A stretch of DNA of 64,000 nt, taken from Setoptus koraiensis. Taxonomy: Eukaryota > Arthropoda. Positions 23,894-34,553 of the stretch are shown here, one piece after another. The stretch spans positions 18,538,001 through 18,602,000 of the forward strand of contig CM106586.1 in NCBI GenBank assembly GCA_048013815.1, read 5' to 3'. The stretch's first letter is position 1, and the number at the start of each line of letters is the position of its first letter. Below the pieces are notes generated by a model. The model was given only the letters and a program-made list of their open reading frames with translations. It did no database searches and was not told the DNA's origin. A program made the translations under genes and the position numbers.

Positions 23894-26800
23894 ATGGCTC
23901 AAATCAGTGCACCCTCCTATGTGTATGCTCGCTCCAAAGTGTGGTCAACGAGAAGAAAGAAAAACAAGAGACAAAATCGCTTCGATGTGTACGAGGTTGA
24001 TCCAGCAATAACAATACCCAGCCAAAATGGGTTACTGTCTTCGCCTACCGATTGGTATATGGCCACTCCAAATCTTAAACGTGACGAGAACATACTTCTT
24101 GTGGGATCGAGCACTTGGGGCTCCAGTGTGAGCTTGAAAATAAAATGGAGACCAAACGAACAACTAAATCTGTATACTATGCTGACAAGTTTTACAATAG
24201 AGTGCGGCAAAGACAAACCAACCTACGACTACGACGAAGTGTGGACTCAGTCTGTGAGGCCGCCCGACGACCAACAGCAACGTGCCGGATCATACATAGA
24301 GAAATATTGCGGCCAAAATATCAGTTTAGAAGTTTTAATTCCATACTCAAAATATCGTTTGTTTTTTAGTGGTTACATGAGAGATCGTCAGAACGACAAC
24401 AAGTTGTTGTATGTGCGATTTCGCGCACTTGTGTCGGGCCTTGGCAAAATATTTGATTTTAAAGAACAGTACGACAGTGAATTTGTGGCGCGTCAGTTAG
24501 CTAAAACAAGACAACAAACGAAAGATATCGACTGTATCGACGCATTGAATCAGTTATTTCTGCAAGATAGACACGAACACAACGTTCAATTTAGATGTGT
24601 CTACACATTGGGCAAGGACGACTCAACGACCAGCGAGCACGCAGAGGAACAAAAATTGTTTTGTTGGGGCTTTCATGCGAGACATTTCATTCAGCCTAGC
24701 GATGCCTCGACGAGATTCACCAGAGTGTTGGGGTACTTTTCATCGGGAACATGGTTCCACTTGGGCTCCGTCGAGAGGGCTCCTCTCGAGAGCAATCTCG
24801 ACAGCAAGCAAGACAGCAAGCAAGACAACAGGATACAAATGGACTTTGGTTACGCTTGTCCCCAGAATCAAGTGTCATATCCAATTCAACGACTCGATCC
24901 CGTCGATTGGGATCAGATATCAGCGAGTGGCGGCAAGCAGTTTCAATTCAAATTTAAGTGTAACAATATACCCATTGAAGTGCAATCATCGCCCGACAGC
25001 AACAACGTGAATGGCGATTTTATCGATGTTGTATCAAATGAAAAAAGGAAAGGCCGCGCTCTCATACTCACCGATGAAATTGTCAAGCAAGATCAAATTG
25101 TCGTTGACAAGAGCGTGTCCGATTATGTGTCGTCGGTGCACACGAAGCCATGTCGCGTAATTGACTTGACATATCTCGAAACGCAGTGGGCCACCACCAA
25201 ACTGCTTGACTCTTATCGGCCGCTAGTCGTGGGTCTGGGCCAACCAGACGCCCAATACAGTTCGTTGTGCGGCGCCAAAGCGGCCTCTCTGGCTCAATTG
25301 CTTCGTTACAGGAGCGACGTGAGACCCGACAGTGAATTTGAGGTGCCCAACGGGGTAGTTTTGACCCGCTACGCTTGGGACTTGATTCTCGAGCTGAATG
25401 CAAACGTTCAACAGGCGCAACAGCGTCTCGCCCAAGCTGTCAATCAGGACAACAAAGAGGACGTGAGACAGCTCAGTGAACAAATTCGCGGTATGTTCTC
25501 TCGAGCCTCTGGCAACAATGACCAAGAAAACGCGCAAAAAGTCAATGTTCCCGATCAGTTGGTGACGGAACTCAAGCAGGCCATGCTGACCACCTATGGC
25601 ATCGGAGATTTGGCCAAGTCCGACAAACCGTTTGCCGTTCGTTCGTCGTCGTGGGGCGAAGATGACCAAGATATGAGCGCCGCGGGCCAACTGACAACAT
25701 TGCTGTCCATCAGAGGGCTGGATCAATTGTGTGACGCCATATTGATTTGTTTCGCTTCGAAATATTCGCTCACCAATCTGGAATACAAACACCAGCGCGG
25801 ACTGCCCATTGATATGCCGATGGGCATTGTTATTCAGGAAATGATTGAATGCGACAAAGCTGGCGTCTTGTTCACCTGTGATCCCATCAACGGCGACCAC
25901 AGACGAATGGTCATTACGGCCAACTACGGTCTGGGCGAGTCCGTTGTGAGTGCAGCCGCGGATCCGGACACCGTGGTGGTGGGCGTCGTTGTTGACCCAC
26001 AGGAACCGAACGATTTTTCGAAGCGTCGCTTGGATTCGTGGCGCGAAGTTAAAATTGGAAAAAAGACAGTCATAATGACAGGCGATTCCATTGAATCGAA
26101 GCAATCGCAAGAGTATGGTTTATCTAAGAACGACACAGCAGCAGCAGCCGAATCGCAGCAACAGTTGCCACAGCACGACGGTTTGGATCTGAGCAAATGT
26201 TGCCTGAGCCAGGACGAGATCACCAAATTGGCCGATTGTGCGCTCAAATTGGTGGGCTATTTTCGTTGCGCTCGCGATATCGAATGGGGCCTAAAAGATG
26301 GTCAATTGTACCTGTTTCAATCTCGCCCATTGACCGGACTTGACGCCATGAATGAGTTTGAGGTGGCGCACGAGTTCAGCGACGGCGTAGCAGCCGAAAA
26401 GGAATGGCTGTCGCGTGCCAATGTTGGCGAGGTGATGCCAATGCCCATTAGGCCTCTCACGTTGACCTATTTGTTTCGTTTTTGGAATATAGCCATGGAG
26501 TGTCACCTGCGAAGGTTGGGCATGATGAAACGAGAAAACTGGTTCCCCAATAGACCGGGAGAAATGGTTTACAATGGATATTATGGCTTTTTTAATTTAC
26601 GCCAGAGCAGATTGTTTCGGTTTGCTGGCGGCGAAAAGCGCCCAATAATAGCGCGAGCTGCGGAAATCGCTTTCTTCGGGCACGAGGTTGAGGAACCCGA
26701 ACTGGCCGAAGCTTGCGCCAAAGTGGCCAGGCCCGTCTCTGGGTATGCCCAATTGAGAAACACAATGGACTCTTGGCCTCTAAAGTATGCGCCCGACAAA

Positions 26801-28171
26801 AAAATTGCGAGGGACAAAAATAAGGTCAAGGGCATGCAAGAGGATATTCTTGAGCGCAAGTTCGCTGAGAGTTCGTCACTGGCGGACTTGTTTCGACAAA
26901 TGAATGTTATTCTGCCCCGTTTAGTTAATGGTGTCGTTGATCACATAGGCGCCACCATGTTGTCGTCCGAATATAATTATCAACCTTTACAGCTGCTAGC
27001 CAAGTTTATTGACGATCCCACAAAATTGTTCGCCTGTTGGTCCAGGCTATTGTCCACTGTTAATTCTGATGTGTTTAGTGCCCGGGTGCCCCGTTTGATA
27101 AACGAGATGAGTGAGGTGCTTGCCGCCAGAGGCCTCGACCAACTGAAAACGTTTGTTGCCCTGAGTGACGCCGATTCACTCAATTACATAAATGACGACA
27201 AGCCAGAGGATGGGCTAAAAAAGATGTTCGATAAATTCTTGCGCGAATACGGCCACAGGGCCTACAACGAATTCGATCTTGGCACGCAAAGGTGGGGCGA
27301 AGATCCAACTATAGTGATAAAGATGATCAAGCAGTCGTGCCAGAAACAGTTACGCGCCATGGAGGACGATGCGCCGAAAGTGGCCGCTGCTCGAAATGAG
27401 GAGACCCCCGGTGGTCAGTTGTTAGAGGATGTTATGAAATCGAAATTTAGTTTTGTCGACAGGCTCAGAATGAATCGTTTTATTTTGCCCAATTGCCATA
27501 AATTTGTTGGTGTTCGCGAACGAACAAAAGATCTAATTGTGTATCAGGCTAATTGTTTGAGATGCGCCGCTAGTGTTTTGGCGAACGAGATGCGCAATCA
27601 GGGTCGCTTGCCCGACGCCGATCTCATCTTTTATCTGACCCTTGGCGAGGTTGAGCGATTAACTGAGCGCCCACAGCCAGCAATTGTGATGCATGCTCAA
27701 CGAAGAAGACGCTACATACAAAAGGTAGAGGGCTGGAAATTTGACGAGGTGCTAACAGGTTACGATTTTCAGCCTCGCCATATGTCCGCGGGCAGCGACG
27801 AAGCTATCAAATTAGCCAACGACCTGAAAAATTTGCCCAAAATTATTGGCACGCCAGCCAGTTCCGGCATAGCGGAGGGCCGAGTGTGCGTTGTCAACGA
27901 GTACAAGCAATTGGACAAGGTGAAACCTGGCGACATCCTTGTGACCTATGCCACAGACATTAGTTTCAGTCCGGTGTTTCCATTGTTGGCCGGCATAATT
28001 ACCGAAATCGGAGGCATGATCAGTCACGGGGCTGTCATAGCCAGAGAATATGGATTGCCTACGCTGATTGGTGTGTCGGGCGCTTGTTCAATCTTCGAGG
28101 ATGGCGAAAGGGTGATGATTGACGCCAATCAGGGTCACGTGTTGCGTCTCGATCTGGCAGCCGACAATTAA
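23894..28171 (+). CDS. PEP synthase / rifampicin phosphotransferase-like protein
   Basis: One uninterrupted frame of 1425 codons from the ATG at 23894. Residues 1-430 are a region I do not recognise. Residues about 440-815 form the PEP/pyruvate-binding ATP-grasp domain: GAKAASLAQLL, the phosphate-binding FAVRSSSWGEDD (from about 581), GIVIQEMIECDKAGVLFTCD and the closing IEWGL..LYLFQSRPLTGLD. A long helical linker follows. The C-terminus (about 1318-1425) is the PEP-utiliser swivelling domain (GTPASSGIAEGRVCVV, then GGMISHGAVIARE with the phospho-carrier His1378, and PTLIGV). SHGAVIARE is closer to rifampicin phosphotransferases than to the THAA/CHAA form of PEP synthases. Known enzymes of the family move phosphate from ATP through this His to pyruvate or an antibiotic, and the substrate here is unknown. 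Both active regions look whole. There is no signal peptide, so it is probably cytosolic. Lack of introns fits an old bacterial origin but does not prove it. Confidence 0.85.
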   Translation: MAQISAPSYVYARSKVWSTRRKKNKRQNRFDVYEVDPAITIPSQNGLLSSPTDWYMATPNLKRDENILLVGSSTWGSSVSLKIKWRPNEQLNLYTMLTSFTIECGKDKPTYDYDEVWTQSVRPPDDQQQRAGSYIEKYCGQNISLEVLIPYSKYRLFFSGYMRDRQNDNKLLYVRFRALVSGLGKIFDFKEQYDSEFVARQLAKTRQQTKDIDCIDALNQLFLQDRHEHNVQFRCVYTLGKDDSTTSEHAEEQKLFCWGFHARHFIQPSDASTRFTRVLGYFSSGTWFHLGSVERAPLESNLDSKQDSKQDNRIQMDFGYACPQNQVSYPIQRLDPVDWDQISASGGKQFQFKFKCNNIPIEVQSSPDSNNVNGDFIDVVSNEKRKGRALILTDEIVKQDQIVVDKSVSDYVSSVHTKPCRVIDLTYLETQWATTKLLDSYRPLVVGLGQPDAQYSSLCGAKAASLAQLLRYRSDVRPDSEFEVPNGVVLTRYAWDLILELNANVQQAQQRLAQAVNQDNKEDVRQLSEQIRGMFSRASGNNDQENAQKVNVPDQLVTELKQAMLTTYGIGDLAKSDKPFAVRSSSWGEDDQDMSAAGQLTTLLSIRGLDQLCDAILICFASKYSLTNLEYKHQRGLPIDMPMGIVIQEMIECDKAGVLFTCDPINGDHRRMVITANYGLGESVVSAAADPDTVVVGVVVDPQEPNDFSKRRLDSWREVKIGKKTVIMTGDSIESKQSQEYGLSKNDTAAAAESQQQLPQHDGLDLSKCCLSQDEITKLADCALKLVGYFRCARDIEWGLKDGQLYLFQSRPLTGLDAMNEFEVAHEFSDGVAAEKEWLSRANVGEVMPMPIRPLTLTYLFRFWNIAMECHLRRLGMMKRENWFPNRPGEMVYNGYYGFFNLRQSRLFRFAGGEKRPIIARAAEIAFFGHEVEEPELAEACAKVARPVSGYAQLRNTMDSWPLKYAPDKKIARDKNKVKGMQEDILERKFAESSSLADLFRQMNVILPRLVNGVVDHIGATMLSSEYNYQPLQLLAKFIDDPTKLFACWSRLLSTVNSDVFSARVPRLINEMSEVLAARGLDQLKTFVALSDADSLNYINDDKPEDGLKKMFDKFLREYGHRAYNEFDLGTQRWGEDPTIVIKMIKQSCQKQLRAMEDDAPKVAAARNEETPGGQLLEDVMKSKFSFVDRLRMNRFILPNCHKFVGVRERTKDLIVYQANCLRCAASVLANEMRNQGRLPDADLIFYLTLGEVERLTERPQPAIVMHAQRRRRYIQKVEGWKFDEVLTGYDFQPRHMSAGSDEAIKLANDLKNLPKIIGTPASSGIAEGRVCVVNEYKQLDKVKPGDILVTYATDISFSPVFPLLAGIITEIGGMISHGAVIAREYGLPTLIGVSGACSIFEDGERVMIDANQGHVLRLDLAADN

Positions 28172-28355
28172 AGGAATTACTTTGGGACCGAACTGCTTTT
28201 AACCGACTGAAATTGTTTTGATTGAGCCACTTAGACGGCCTCTGTTATTTGTATAAAATCAATTTCTATACTCTGAATATAGTGAAAAATTGTTGACTGT
28301 TGTAGCCGGGGAACAGATAGAAATTCTTGATTAAAAAAATTTAGAACAATGCTGC

Positions 28356-28361
28356 AATAAA
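28356..28361 (+). terminator. Poly(A) signal AATAAA
   Basis: Hexamer 185 nt after the stop of the PEP-synthase-like gene, with a T/A-rich context before it. Confidence 0.5.
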
Positions 28362-28652
28362 CTGAAAAAGAAACAAGTGAGATGTCGAATGTTAGTTTTG
28401 TCAGTGAATAGCACACTCAACATGTCGTACTTGTCGTTACAATTATCGGGCCCACTGCTTCTATTGCACATTTTCACTTCTCTTGCAATCCGAGAAATCA
28501 GAGATTCCATACAAATATCACAGCGCAGTATTTCGGCTCAATTTACTATACTATTGACGCCCCGATTGGATCGTTTTCATAACAATAGGAATGAAGCGAA
28601 CACAAAAAATGGGTACACTGTCGAGAGACGGCCATTTATAACAAGCCCTATC

Positions 28653-28660
28653 GTGCGTGC
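28653..28660 (+). promoter_or_regulatory. GTGCGTGC element upstream of GRL1
   Basis: Core TCGTGCGTGC preceded by GGCCATTTATAACAA, 228 nt before the GRL1 start. This spacing is the shortest in the array because the part carrying the short upstream ATG motif of the other copies is missing here. Confidence 0.55.
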
Positions 28661-28880
28661 CGAGGGATATTAGTCTGCATGGAGTTGCAGAGGCATACTC
28701 TTATATGCAAGATTCAGTGTGTCCTGTAAAGTGCACAGTTGGACGGTCGAAAGGAAAATCCACTATGTTATTGGCAGATAAAATTGAAACAAGCGAAAAG
28801 ATAGAAACACACTATCGAAATGTAAAACGATTTGCATTATTTTCTTCAACGCTTATACTATAGAGACGTGGATATTATTG

Positions 28881-30945
28881 ATGGACTCCATCAAATTTAA
28901 TCTCTTTTGGGTGACAATTTTCATTGTCACATACATCAACGGTTCAGCAAATTTCCTGCAGCCTCATGATGAAGAAGAAGGAATAACACATGTGAACCAG
29001 TCAGAAATTTGTCATGCGAAGAAGTGTCGACTGCTCGATGGAATAAGGACTCGCTTGAAGTTATATTTAAAAAATAGACAAAAAAAACCGAGCTATCTTA
29101 TATGGGTAGTAGTCCACAATCTTTCTGGTTTCTATTTTATATTTGATTATATGGTGTGCGGTTTTGGAAGTGAAAGTCTCATCGCTGAATTAAAAGAGAA
29201 ATATATTATCGTCGACATGTTTGCTACGTATGGCTTCTCTCGGATGTTCAACAAAGTTGCGGCTATACTTTTCTTAGAAATCTTCACGTTTCGTATTAAG
29301 AACATAGTCGCTAACATGAGCAGACAGACTGGATGCCAAAGATGCGATCTGCGAGTGACATATATGAATTGTCTCGTGTTAAATCTCAGAGCTTGGATGC
29401 ATATTCTTGGTCTCAGAGATAGAGTTCAATGCAAAGATAGGGTGCATTGTGAGAGAATGATTCACTGCAAGATCCAATGTCAAGCTGCCGCTTCGTCAGA
29501 TAAAAAGTATCGAGGTGAGTCTCTTCGTGCAAACTATAATAAACGTGGTCACTTTGATGTTCGTGGTTCTGAATTATCAGAAAATTCCGCACAAGCGAAC
29601 CACAAACAAGAGGCGTTCGATTTTGACAATGACTTTCGAGAAATCAATTACCAGCTAAAATTCCCAAAACAACTCTTGGTAAACGGGTCCACCCATATAA
29701 TGGATTTGGCTTCGCTGAGGTTCTTATCTTATTTGTTTTTATTGGGAGGGACGTTCTTAATACTGGTCGGAATGGCAGCTGTAAGATATTCTTTATTGAT
29801 GGAAATCCACAATTGTGGCGGAACGATGAAATTATTCATCAAGCTGCGTCTCTTCACCTATTCGCTCACAATCATTGCTCTCAATGACGTAATTTGGCAA
29901 TTTAATGAGATTACACTCTTTATTCTTCACTGTGCAGTCTGTTACAGCAAGGCCAGGCATACACTCGACCAGACCGTACAGTTAATTGAAATGTATCGTT
30001 CCAGCGGAAAACATACTTCAAGCTTTTGCATAGCGAACATAGGAAAGTACAGCATAAAGGAAAACCATCATCTATCCGAGAGAATTGACAGACTCGTCAG
30101 AATGATCATAGAGCTACGCTCAGACGTTGATCATCTAAAGCGACGTTTCACAATCGATTTAAACTTGGAACTTCTTTTCAAAATGCCATGTGTTATATTA
30201 ACTTTGTCAACGCTCGTCGGCACGCCAAACCTTAGCGTTACGGAAACTCGACTACTTTATCTTCTTTTGCAAGGATATTGGCTTCCCATATTTGTCCTCA
30301 GTTTATCAGCTGCTCTTATTCATTCTAGGGTAATCGTCATGACACGAGTCGGCGAGAGGAAAGTTCTCACCAGTGCTCACCCCATCCCATTCTCTCACAT
30401 CTGCCCCTTTTTTCTCAAATCTCATCACTAGTTGAACTACAACTTTGAAATAGGAATGTAACATTCCTCAAAAAATAACCTGTAGATTAGACTGGAGCGA
30501 GACAACAGCAAATGTTGGCCTCATTCTGCCCAATTTTCTTAACTCCCAATAGCCATTACTAATAACGGACGCTTCATCCATATTATATATCCATTCAATC
30601 ATGTTTCCAGTTCAAGGCTATCTATTATGCACTGCAGAATCTCATGACCTACAATTGCTTTATGACTAGTTGGAACCAGCAGCGATTGTCTTCGATAGAA
30701 GAGGATCTCAATGATATCAGGAATGTGGCACTTTTTATCTTCGAAACAGACCCGCTGACTCTTGTTAACTTGCTAATGGTTAGTATATCATGAGAGATTA
30801 AGAACCTCAAAATGTGAATCCTGGAGTTTATATTCTACGATATTCTCGTCATATTGTTTCATATCGCATAATTTCTTTTTATATTCTATAGCTAATTGGA
30901 TGGATCGCATCGGGCATAACATTGTTGCTGAAATATGCATTGTGA
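28881..30945 (+). CDS. Gustatory-receptor-like multi-pass receptor GRL1
   Basis: Exons 28881-30329, 30611-30778 and 30892-30945, both introns phase 0, 556 residues. I start at MDSIKFNLF because this Met is shared by the array. Hydrophobic segments lie at about 71-93, 121-140, 280-303, 322-352, 431-446, 456-482 and in the last 17 residues. There is also a weaker one at 7-19. Seven strong segments and a short C-terminal exon after a phase-0 intron suit the arthropod gustatory receptor superfamily (7tm_7), which forms ligand-gated ion channels in sensory neurons. Residues 246-276 carry the array-wide loop motif (DFREINYQLKFP). GRL1 is divergent: its second loop is short and lacks the NHCRLVD segment, and its tail is LLLKYAL, not LLLQYAV. 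Exon 1 stays open about 34 codons into intron 1. Family call is from layout and pattern, not a search. Confidence 0.7.
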
Positions 30946-32592
30946 AATTCCTGTTTTTCTGTCTAGCATTCTAGCTGGCGAATGGTGAGGAGTAAAAGCT
31001 GATTTGAATTTTGTCCATGTATTCGATACCTTGATATTCACGCTTGTAATCTGATTGTTCTTTGTTGGGTGCATTGGTGTTTGAGACGTCTTTTTGAGCA
31101 ATATTAGAAATATTGAAAGTTTCGTCCATTATCAGCATATGTGAATCTCAGAGTCGAGTCATCTTGCTGAGAGATGAGAATATATTGAACTAGACTCGAA
31201 TATTCATCCATCTTCTTCTATTGCCAATACGAAAGACTCAATGATGTACTTTCCAAGCTATCCTCTGGACTCATAGGCTCTCTCATCAAAGCTAAAGCGT
31301 TTCGTCTAGCTCCAGTGGCAGTTTGCGGCTGGAGTGATTCCACCGCCGGAGTTCAAGACGCCTAGATGGGATCGGAACGCATGACTAGTGGCGATTTGGG
31401 CAGTCTTACATGATGTCTTTTTATTCGTATAAGATCGTATTTGTACAATTTGAAATATGGATAGATGATTGAAGAGTGGTGTTTTCGGATAAATTGAAAA
31501 TCCCTTATCTTAAATTAGAAAGACACCGCAAAAACCATTTTGTCAATATTGTGAACCGTAACACGAGAGGAACTTCTTACAAATATCACAGTGCAATATA
31601 TATCTGAGCCTCTTAGATGCATTGTGGTATTATGGTCTAGATGAGATATTGCTCGATCAGGTTTGTCTGAAAAGAACGAAAAACGTGGATATACTGAAAA
31701 TAGGCAGCCAGTAATAAGTTCTGTTTTGCGTGCATAGGAAGCATAAGCGAGATGAGTTTTTTAGGTATCGAAGGATCATAAATTACTGCTTATATTGTTG
31801 TGCTTGTTGAGAAGTAACCGAGATTGATGATAACATCTTCAAGATATACACTGTAGATCATTCAAAGCAATTGTGCGGTCAAAAATGATTTTGCCCCGGC
31901 GCAAATTCTGCTCTCAAGTTCAAGTCAGAATGGCGTGAACGGCGAAAATTGAAAGTGTGGCTGATTTTGACTATTGATGTGCAAATTCAGTTCAAAATGG
32001 TTGAAAATTTATAATTATGCACTGGACTTTCCAGATGGGTCGGTGACAATTCTTCGAACGACGATTCTTCGAATAGAAGATTTGAGTTTCAAAAATGCAT
32101 ACTTATCTGTTACAATGCTATTAACCTGATCAACACTGTGCAATACCCTACCCAAAAATACCCAAAATACCCAAATTAGGCGTGGTCGCTGTTCGATGGA
32201 ACAACCCAAATTTTCACTGATTGTCACGAGAATGTGATCTCACTCGATCGGTTGATCATTCGTTGTAGATCAATAACATCACATCCTTGTGACAATAAAT
32301 TGAAAGCTACGAAGGGCAGCAAACTAGTTCACTTCTTGATCATTGTGATCACTACTGACCAGATCATTTCATTTTGAACATTTGATATCGATTGATCATT
32401 TCCGGTAATATGTAACAACGGTAAACATGAAAGAATTTGAATAAGGGTAACATGAACAACAGTTTCCATCTAACAAATAAAGACAAAAGAGCCTCATTTT
32501 CTAGTTCAGAGAATAGTATTTTCTTTTTTCAAGCATGCTCAACTTATTTTATTATATTTCTTAGATCGTTGCAGTCATAACCAGTATGCTAT
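30946..32592. other. Intergenic, with an orphan receptor 5' module
   Basis: No intact gene. At 31700-31760 there is a copy of the receptor 5' module (TTGCGTGCATAGGAAGC) with no receptor exon after it. The rest shows only short non-coding frames. Confidence 0.55.
31726..31733 (+). promoter_or_regulatory. Orphan copy of the GTGCGTGC element (TTGCGTGC)
   Basis: It sits in a recognisable context (CCAGTAATAAGTTCTGTT before, ATAG after) but the next receptor start is almost 3 kb away and has its own copy. It looks like the remains of a receptor gene lost or replaced. Confidence 0.45.
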
Positions 32593-33141
32593 TTAGTTAG
32601 CTTGAACAGCACCCTTTTTATGATTGACCAATTCAGGTAGGTCGCCGCGTTTCAATTCTTTTCTAAACTGCTGTCGCTTCAGTATTTCGGAATCGATTTG
32701 TTGTTGTAGTGAGGTTACATCGCCCTCCACTTCACTAGCGTTAATTCTATTGATTAAGGTCATCCTCTTGTTAACGATTTTTATGTATTTGAAATCCGGT
32801 TTATAGTCACCAATATCTTGCCACTCTACTGGCTCGACTTTGATTATTTTATTCTTTATGCAGGCAAGCATTCCTTCTTCTGCAGCCAACACATCCAGAT
32901 AGTACTCTCTGTCGGTAAAATAATCAACGTTAGTTGGTTCTTTCTTTAATAGTTTCTGGACTCTTCGCAACTCCTCATTGTAAGATCTGATGTTACGCAT
33001 ATGTTCGATAACATAACTTTGCTCTTCCTTTTCTAAACCCTCAAACTCGGGATCAAGTTTACCTGCAAAGGCCGGAAAGACCGAAACACAAACCAGCATC
33101 GACGAACACAGTATAATCGCTAATAAGTTAATTTTTTGCAT
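32593..33141 (-). CDS. Small secreted helical protein, family unknown (SHP1)
   Basis: A single 182-codon frame with a clear signal peptide (MQKINLLAIILCSSMLVC..FPAFA, cleavage near residue 26). The mature part is charged and mostly helical, with heptad-like stretches (YVIEHMRNIRSYNEELRR, INASEVEGDVTSLQQQID), one Cys in GMLACIKNK, and no domain I know. A reverse-strand AATAAA at 32548-32553, about 40 nt after the stop, supports a real gene. It lies antisense to the receptor array between GRL1 and GRL2. A decayed paralogue is just upstream at 33640-33990. No function can be assigned. A role as a secreted ligand- or saliva-type protein would be a guess. Confidence 0.7.
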   Translation of the reverse strand: MQKINLLAIILCSSMLVCVSVFPAFAGKLDPEFEGLEKEEQSYVIEHMRNIRSYNEELRRVQKLLKKEPTNVDYFTDREYYLDVLAAEEGMLACIKNKIIKVEPVEWQDIGDYKPDFKYIKIVNKRMTLINRINASEVEGDVTSLQQQIDSEILKRQQFRKELKRGDLPELVNHKKGAVQAN

Positions 33142-33215
33142 TCGAAGATCTTTTATCTTTTTAGATGAAAGTCTACAAATAATAGCACAACCAGCTTGTT
33201 TGTTAATCGATTGAG

Positions 33216-33238
33216 TTCTCTCTCTCTCTCTCTCTCTG
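33216..33238. repeat. (CT)n microsatellite
   Basis: Short CT run about 75 nt upstream of the SHP1 start, so in its likely promoter region. Confidence 0.85.
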
Positions 33239-33639
33239 ATATGTTTTTTGGTGAATGACTCGATTCACAAAGACGCGAAAGCATACTATTGCATCAATGG
33301 GCCACAATAAGCAAGCATATATAACAACCATAACATAAAGCTATTTTTGGTTCAAAATCGAGTGCACTCCTTAGATGACTTGACATTGACAAAACAACTT
33401 GTGAAAGTAGTGTGAATTATTGACATCACTATTCATCATATTTCAATCATTGGATTGGACTAACAGATCACAGATAAAGCCTTGTGTTGACTAAACGTGT
33501 AGCCATTACAATGATAAACTGTTTTCTACATTCAATTTATTAGTTACTACTTGGTAATTAGTACAGTCTAGTGACTCTAACTGAGCTCATCAAACAGCTC
33601 ACCGGATCTGACGCTATCCCCATACTTGTGTCTCTCTTC

Positions 33640-33990
33640 TCGCTACGAATTGATTTTCTGCATCAATTCTTCTGTATCCTCAACTTGCCCATTTGCGTCT
33701 TGAGCTTTGATATGTTGTTACATAATTATTAAGCACATCCATTTCTATCGGCTTATTACTGTTGACTTTATTCTTTATGCAAGTGAGGAGCCCTTCTTCG
33801 GCGGCCAATACATCAAAGAAGTATTCTTCGTCTGCTAAGGCATCAACGTCTTTTTGGATTCCTTATCAAATGTATATTCAATATCATCAATTCACTATGG
33901 AAGGCATCGATATTTCGCAGGTGACCCACGACAAAATTCTGCTCTATGCTTTTTAGTTTTTCGGTGGTGATCCACACGTAGGGCTCTGCG
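33640..33990 (-). pseudogene. Decayed paralogue of SHP1
   Basis: Reading the reverse strand gives EQNFVVGHLRNIDAFHSEL, then in another frame DEEYFFDVLAAEEGLLTCIKNK, which lines up with EQSYVIEHMRNIRSYNEEL and DREYYLDVLAAEEGMLACIKNK of SHP1 in the same order. A frame change near 33853 (the CCAAAAAGACG tract) separates the two parts, and a second frame change precedes a segment like the SHP1 C-terminal third (VEDTEELMQKINS). No signal peptide was recovered. It is a broken tandem copy. Confidence 0.75.
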
Positions 33991-34175
33991 AGGACGATTC
34001 GTATATCATGCTAGACGAACAAAAAATAGCAGAGATTCCGTTCAATTATCACAGTACATTACACCGGCGCACATTACATGCACATCGGCTTCTCAATCGG
34101 CCATTTTTCAATAATGAGAGGTATACATAACATGATAAGAATGTCAAGACATGGTCATCAATATAAAGTTTCGTT

Positions 34176-34183
34176 GTGCGTGC
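34176..34183 (+). promoter_or_regulatory. GTGCGTGC element upstream of GRL2
   Basis: Found in GGTCATCAATATAAAG..GTGCGTGCATAG, 378 nt before the GRL2 start. CTTTCATCGACATG follows, as in GRL4, GRL5 and GRL10. Confidence 0.6.
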
Positions 34184-34299
34184 ATAGAGACTTTCATCGA
34201 CATGTTCAAGTGAGGCATTAAAAGGCTCATACATAACGAAGACAGCGACCAAGATAACTCCGATACACCGAATTAGCAAGATTAGAGTACAGGTAATTT

Positions 34300-34350
34300 A
34301 TGGTCCGTGAAGCACAATTCCAGAATTCAGAGATTTATTTATATGTGTGA
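34300..34350 (+). other. Short upstream open frame of GRL2
   Basis: ATGGTCCGTGAAGCACAA opens a 16-codon frame ending in TGA, 204 nt before the GRL2 ATG. The first codons (MVREAQ) are shared with other copies, the length is not. Confidence 0.35.
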
Positions 34351-34553
34351 TTTAAGTGACATAATATTTCGAGTAAACGGTTACGTGGAATTGAGACAGC
34401 TACACAACTAAAGAAGTTACAAAGAAGTCACAAAGTTAATTGAAAATAAGACGAAAACAATTGAAGAGAAGGGATCAAACGGTACAACAATGTTGGGCAG
34501 ATTCGCACCATTTTCTTGATCATTTATATTGTATGGAAGTGGATATTATTGAG

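Noticed and set aside
25223-26110. 295-codon reverse-strand frame inside the PEP-synthase-like gene
   Set aside because: The forward strand carries the conserved ATP-grasp motifs here; the reverse frame is a shadow with no recognisable content.
28377-28673. 98-codon forward frame before GRL1
   Set aside because: It overlaps the 5' module and GTGCGTGC element of GRL1 and has no similarity to other copies as protein.
34291-34299. CAGGTAATT as a conserved 5' splice donor of a non-coding first exon
   Set aside because: Present before GRL2 and GRL8 only; the GT is missing in GRL5, GRL6, GRL7, GRL9 and GRL10, so a shared splice site is unlikely.
34440-34553. N-terminal extension of GRL2 (and similar ones in GRL3, GRL4, GRL5 and GRL7)
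   Set aside because: The extra codons are open only in some copies and their protein sequence is not kept, while the shared Met of MDSIK/MDTIK is; treated as leader.
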